From CAYVLI01 sp964452105 [NCBI: uncultured Nitrospinota bacterium] (GTDB taxonomy: Bacteria > JAUXIQ01): a stretch of 6,322 bases of DNA. Where the stretch lies: contig CAYVLI010000001.1 in the NCBI GenBank assembly GCA_964452105.1, positions 1-6,322 of the forward strand, written 5' to 3'. Below the pieces are notes generated by a model. The model saw nothing but the letters and a program-made list of their open reading frames with translations, was not told the DNA's origin and made no database searches. Positions 4,883 to 6,322 of this stretch are shown here, piece by piece. Every line of letters begins with the position of its first letter. The stretch's first letter is position 1. A program made the translations under genes and the position numbers.

Positions 4883-5914
4883 ATCGCTGATAAAAATTTC
4901 ATCGGGCTGGATGCAGGTTCCTATTCGATCAAGCTCGTTCAGCTGGGGAGCTCGGCGAAGGGGGTAAAGTTAGTCAGATTTGCGGTTAAGCGAATCCCCC
5001 GGAATACGATAAACAGAGGAGAGGTTGTTGACCAGGACGTACTCAAGGATGTCCTGATAGAATTGCTGGCCGAGCAGAAGCTGAGGGGGGTATATGCTGG
5101 AATAGCGCTTTCCGGCGCTGCTTCGGAAATGGCGTTGGCCAGGGTTCCTTCTATGAGTGAGCTCGAGTTGGGCGAATCCATCGATTGGGAATATGCACAG
5201 CGTTTATCTTACAAGGCGCAGCAAGGTGTCTTCGATTACCAGGTAGCAGGGGAGGGGAATGACCGGAGAGACGTACTGCTGGCCGGCGCGAAACGGGATA
5301 CTCTCTCCAGATACTTGAATGTAATGAGGGGTGCAGGCCTCACTCTTTCTTGCGTGGAAATATGCTCACTGGCGCTTGCGAACGCCTTCGGATATAATTA
5401 TGAGTCGGAGAGGGAGAACTGCTTTCTGATTCATGCGGGAGCTGAGGTGACGGAAGTCGTGGCGCTGGAAAAGGGGCAACCGCTTTTCAGCAGGAGTATA
5501 GAGGGTGGAGGGAATGAGGTAACTGAGGCTATAGAGGCGGAGCTGGGGGTGGACTTCGAGAGAGCGGAGTCGTTGAAACTGGAACGGGAACTGCCTTCCG
5601 ATGTGGGGGGTAAAGTCGAGCGGATTTCGAATGAGGTGGCGGAAAAGATTGTCTCAGGAATAAAGAAAGCTCTTGATGATTTTGCATCTGTGGGGAGTTC
5701 AGGCTTGGGGGAAAGGGCTGTTTTAAGCGGAGGCTGTGTTAAACTGCCTGCTTTTGTCCATCAACTCAGAAGACAGTTACCGGCTAAACTGGAATTGGTC
5801 AACCCGTTCAGAAGGGTTGATTATAGGCGCTTTAACCAGAAAAAAATCATTCATGTGACCCCGGAAGCGGCTGTGGCGACGGGGTTGGCTCTAAGGGGAG
5901 TTCTTAGGCCATGA
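4883..5914 (+). CDS. pilM: Type IV pilus assembly protein PilM (actin-like ATPase), probable non-canonical ATC start
   Basis: PilM is a cytoplasmic FtsA/actin-like protein that binds the PilN N-terminus and links the pilus inner-membrane platform to the motor. From ATC 4883 the product is 343 residues, close to the usual 350. It begins ADKNFIGLDAGSYSIKLVQL after the start residue, with the phosphate-1 motif at 8-17. The phosphate-2 region is LIHAGAEVTEVV (182-193), where the family normally has an aspartate in place of His184. The adenosine motif is AVLSGGCVKLP (279-289), and the end, VTPEAAVATGLALRG, is typical. Between the in-frame TAA at 4865 and TTG 5063 there is no ATG, GTG or TTG. The TTG would remove 60 residues, including the first nucleotide-binding motif, and has no ribosome-binding site. 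ATC 4883 has AAGG 9 bases upstream and fits the expected N-terminus. Its stop overlaps pilN by 4 bases. Function is firm; the start is inferred. Confidence 0.9.
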   Translation: MADKNFIGLDAGSYSIKLVQLGSSAKGVKLVRFAVKRIPRNTINRGEVVDQDVLKDVLIELLAEQKLRGVYAGIALSGAASEMALARVPSMSELELGESIDWEYAQRLSYKAQQGVFDYQVAGEGNDRRDVLLAGAKRDTLSRYLNVMRGAGLTLSCVEICSLALANAFGYNYESERENCFLIHAGAEVTEVVALEKGQPLFSRSIEGGGNEVTEAIEAELGVDFERAESLKLERELPSDVGGKVERISNEVAEKIVSGIKKALDDFASVGSSGLGERAVLSGGCVKLPAFVHQLRRQLPAKLELVNPFRRVDYRRFNQKKIIHVTPEAAVATGLALRGVLRP

Positions 5915-6322
5915 TAAGGATTAATCTGCTGCCCGTTCAGGAAGTGCAGAACAAGCTGGACCTTTTTAACCAAATCCGCGTAGGGTTGCTTGCTCTCATA
6001 GTAGTGATAGCCCTGATAGCTTTCATGAGCATAAGCATCAAAGGGAGGATAAACACCCAGAAGGTCGAGCTGGACAGTTTGCAGGCTGAACTCAACAGGC
6101 TTAATCAGAAGGGTGTGGAGAAGAAGTTCAGGGAGTTCAAGAAGCTCAGTAAGGAGCTTGGGGCCAAGATAGATGTTATATGGGAGAAGAAGTCTCAGCA
6201 GGCAGGCCCGGTACACCTGCTTGACGGGGTCAGCTCCAGTTTGCCGGAACGCGTTTGGTTGAACAGCCTGGAAGAGACGCAGAGGGGCATACAGCTTAAG
6301 GGTTACGCATATTCGAACGTAG
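5911..6322 (+). CDS. pilN: Type IV pilus assembly protein PilN, C-terminus cut by window edge
   Basis: PilN is a bitopic inner-membrane protein. Its short cytoplasmic tail inserts into PilM, and its periplasmic part pairs with PilO in the pilus alignment complex. My translation gives 137 residues before the edge: MIRINLLP at the front, containing the conserved INLLP PilM-binding motif (4-8), one membrane helix at about 24-43 (GLLALIVVIALIAFMS), a heptad-like coiled coil over about 45-95, then LLDGVSSSLPERVWLNSLE, the start of the PilN domain (PF05137). Family members are about 180-210 residues, so 45-75 are missing. The start ATG overlaps the pilM TGA as ATGA, so the two genes are translationally coupled. 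The hydrophobic helix and motif leave little room for another identity. Confidence 0.95.
   Translation, partial: MIRINLLPVQEVQNKLDLFNQIRVGLLALIVVIALIAFMSISIKGRINTQKVELDSLQAELNRLNQKGVEKKFREFKKLSKELGAKIDVIWEKKSQQAGPVHLLDGVSSSLPERVWLNSLEETQRGIQLKGYAYSNV

Noticed and set aside
5063-5914. Short PilM starting at TTG 5063
   Set aside because: It would lose the conserved phosphate-1 segment encoded in frame just upstream, and no well-placed ribosome site precedes the TTG.

Overview
The window looks like a chromosomal housekeeping segment from a Gram-negative bacterium. The evidence is a type IV pilus inner-membrane gene pair (pilM-pilN), a secreted type 1 periplasmic-binding protein, and base composition that is moderately GC-rich in genes and AT-rich between them. 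The gene set and the style of the proteins would fit a Desulfobacterota (deltaproteobacterial) genome. That placement is an inference and is not proven by any marker here. I see no CRISPR array, tRNA, rRNA, insertion sequence or phage gene.

The left half is read on the minus strand. From upstream to downstream it holds a KH-domain RNA chaperone (khpA, 3333 to 3097), a long-form YidD membrane-insertion factor (2988 to 2572), a secreted LivK/LpoA-like ligand-binding protein (2404 to 1208) and the AAA+ replication-fork factor rarA (1198 to beyond base 1). The last two are almost certainly co-transcribed: the rarA ribosome-binding site lies on the stop codon of the gene before it. The 108- and 167-base gaps around yidD leave room for separate promoters.

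The right half is read on the plus strand, divergent from khpA. A roughly 450-base stretch that looks non-coding and contains several inverted repeats (3334-3787) precedes an EGY/YwhC-like site-2 protease (M50 family, 3788-4672). An AT-rich leader follows, with a good sigma-70 promoter (TTGACA, 16-base spacer, extended -10), phased T5A4 repeats and a perfect 8-bp hairpin. Then come pilM (4883-5914) and pilN (5911 to beyond the end), which overlap by ATGA. PilM is a cytoplasmic actin-like ring protein that binds the N-terminal INLLP segment of PilN, so these two products act together in the pilus assembly platform. The rest of the operon, normally pilO, pilP and pilQ, would lie past the right edge.

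The most unusual point is the start of pilM. The conserved N-terminus is intact and in frame, yet no ATG, GTG or TTG exists between the upstream stop codon and codon 61. The best-placed start is an ATC at 4883, 9 bases after an AAGG and just downstream of the leader hairpin. I found no evidence of a wholly new multi-gene system.
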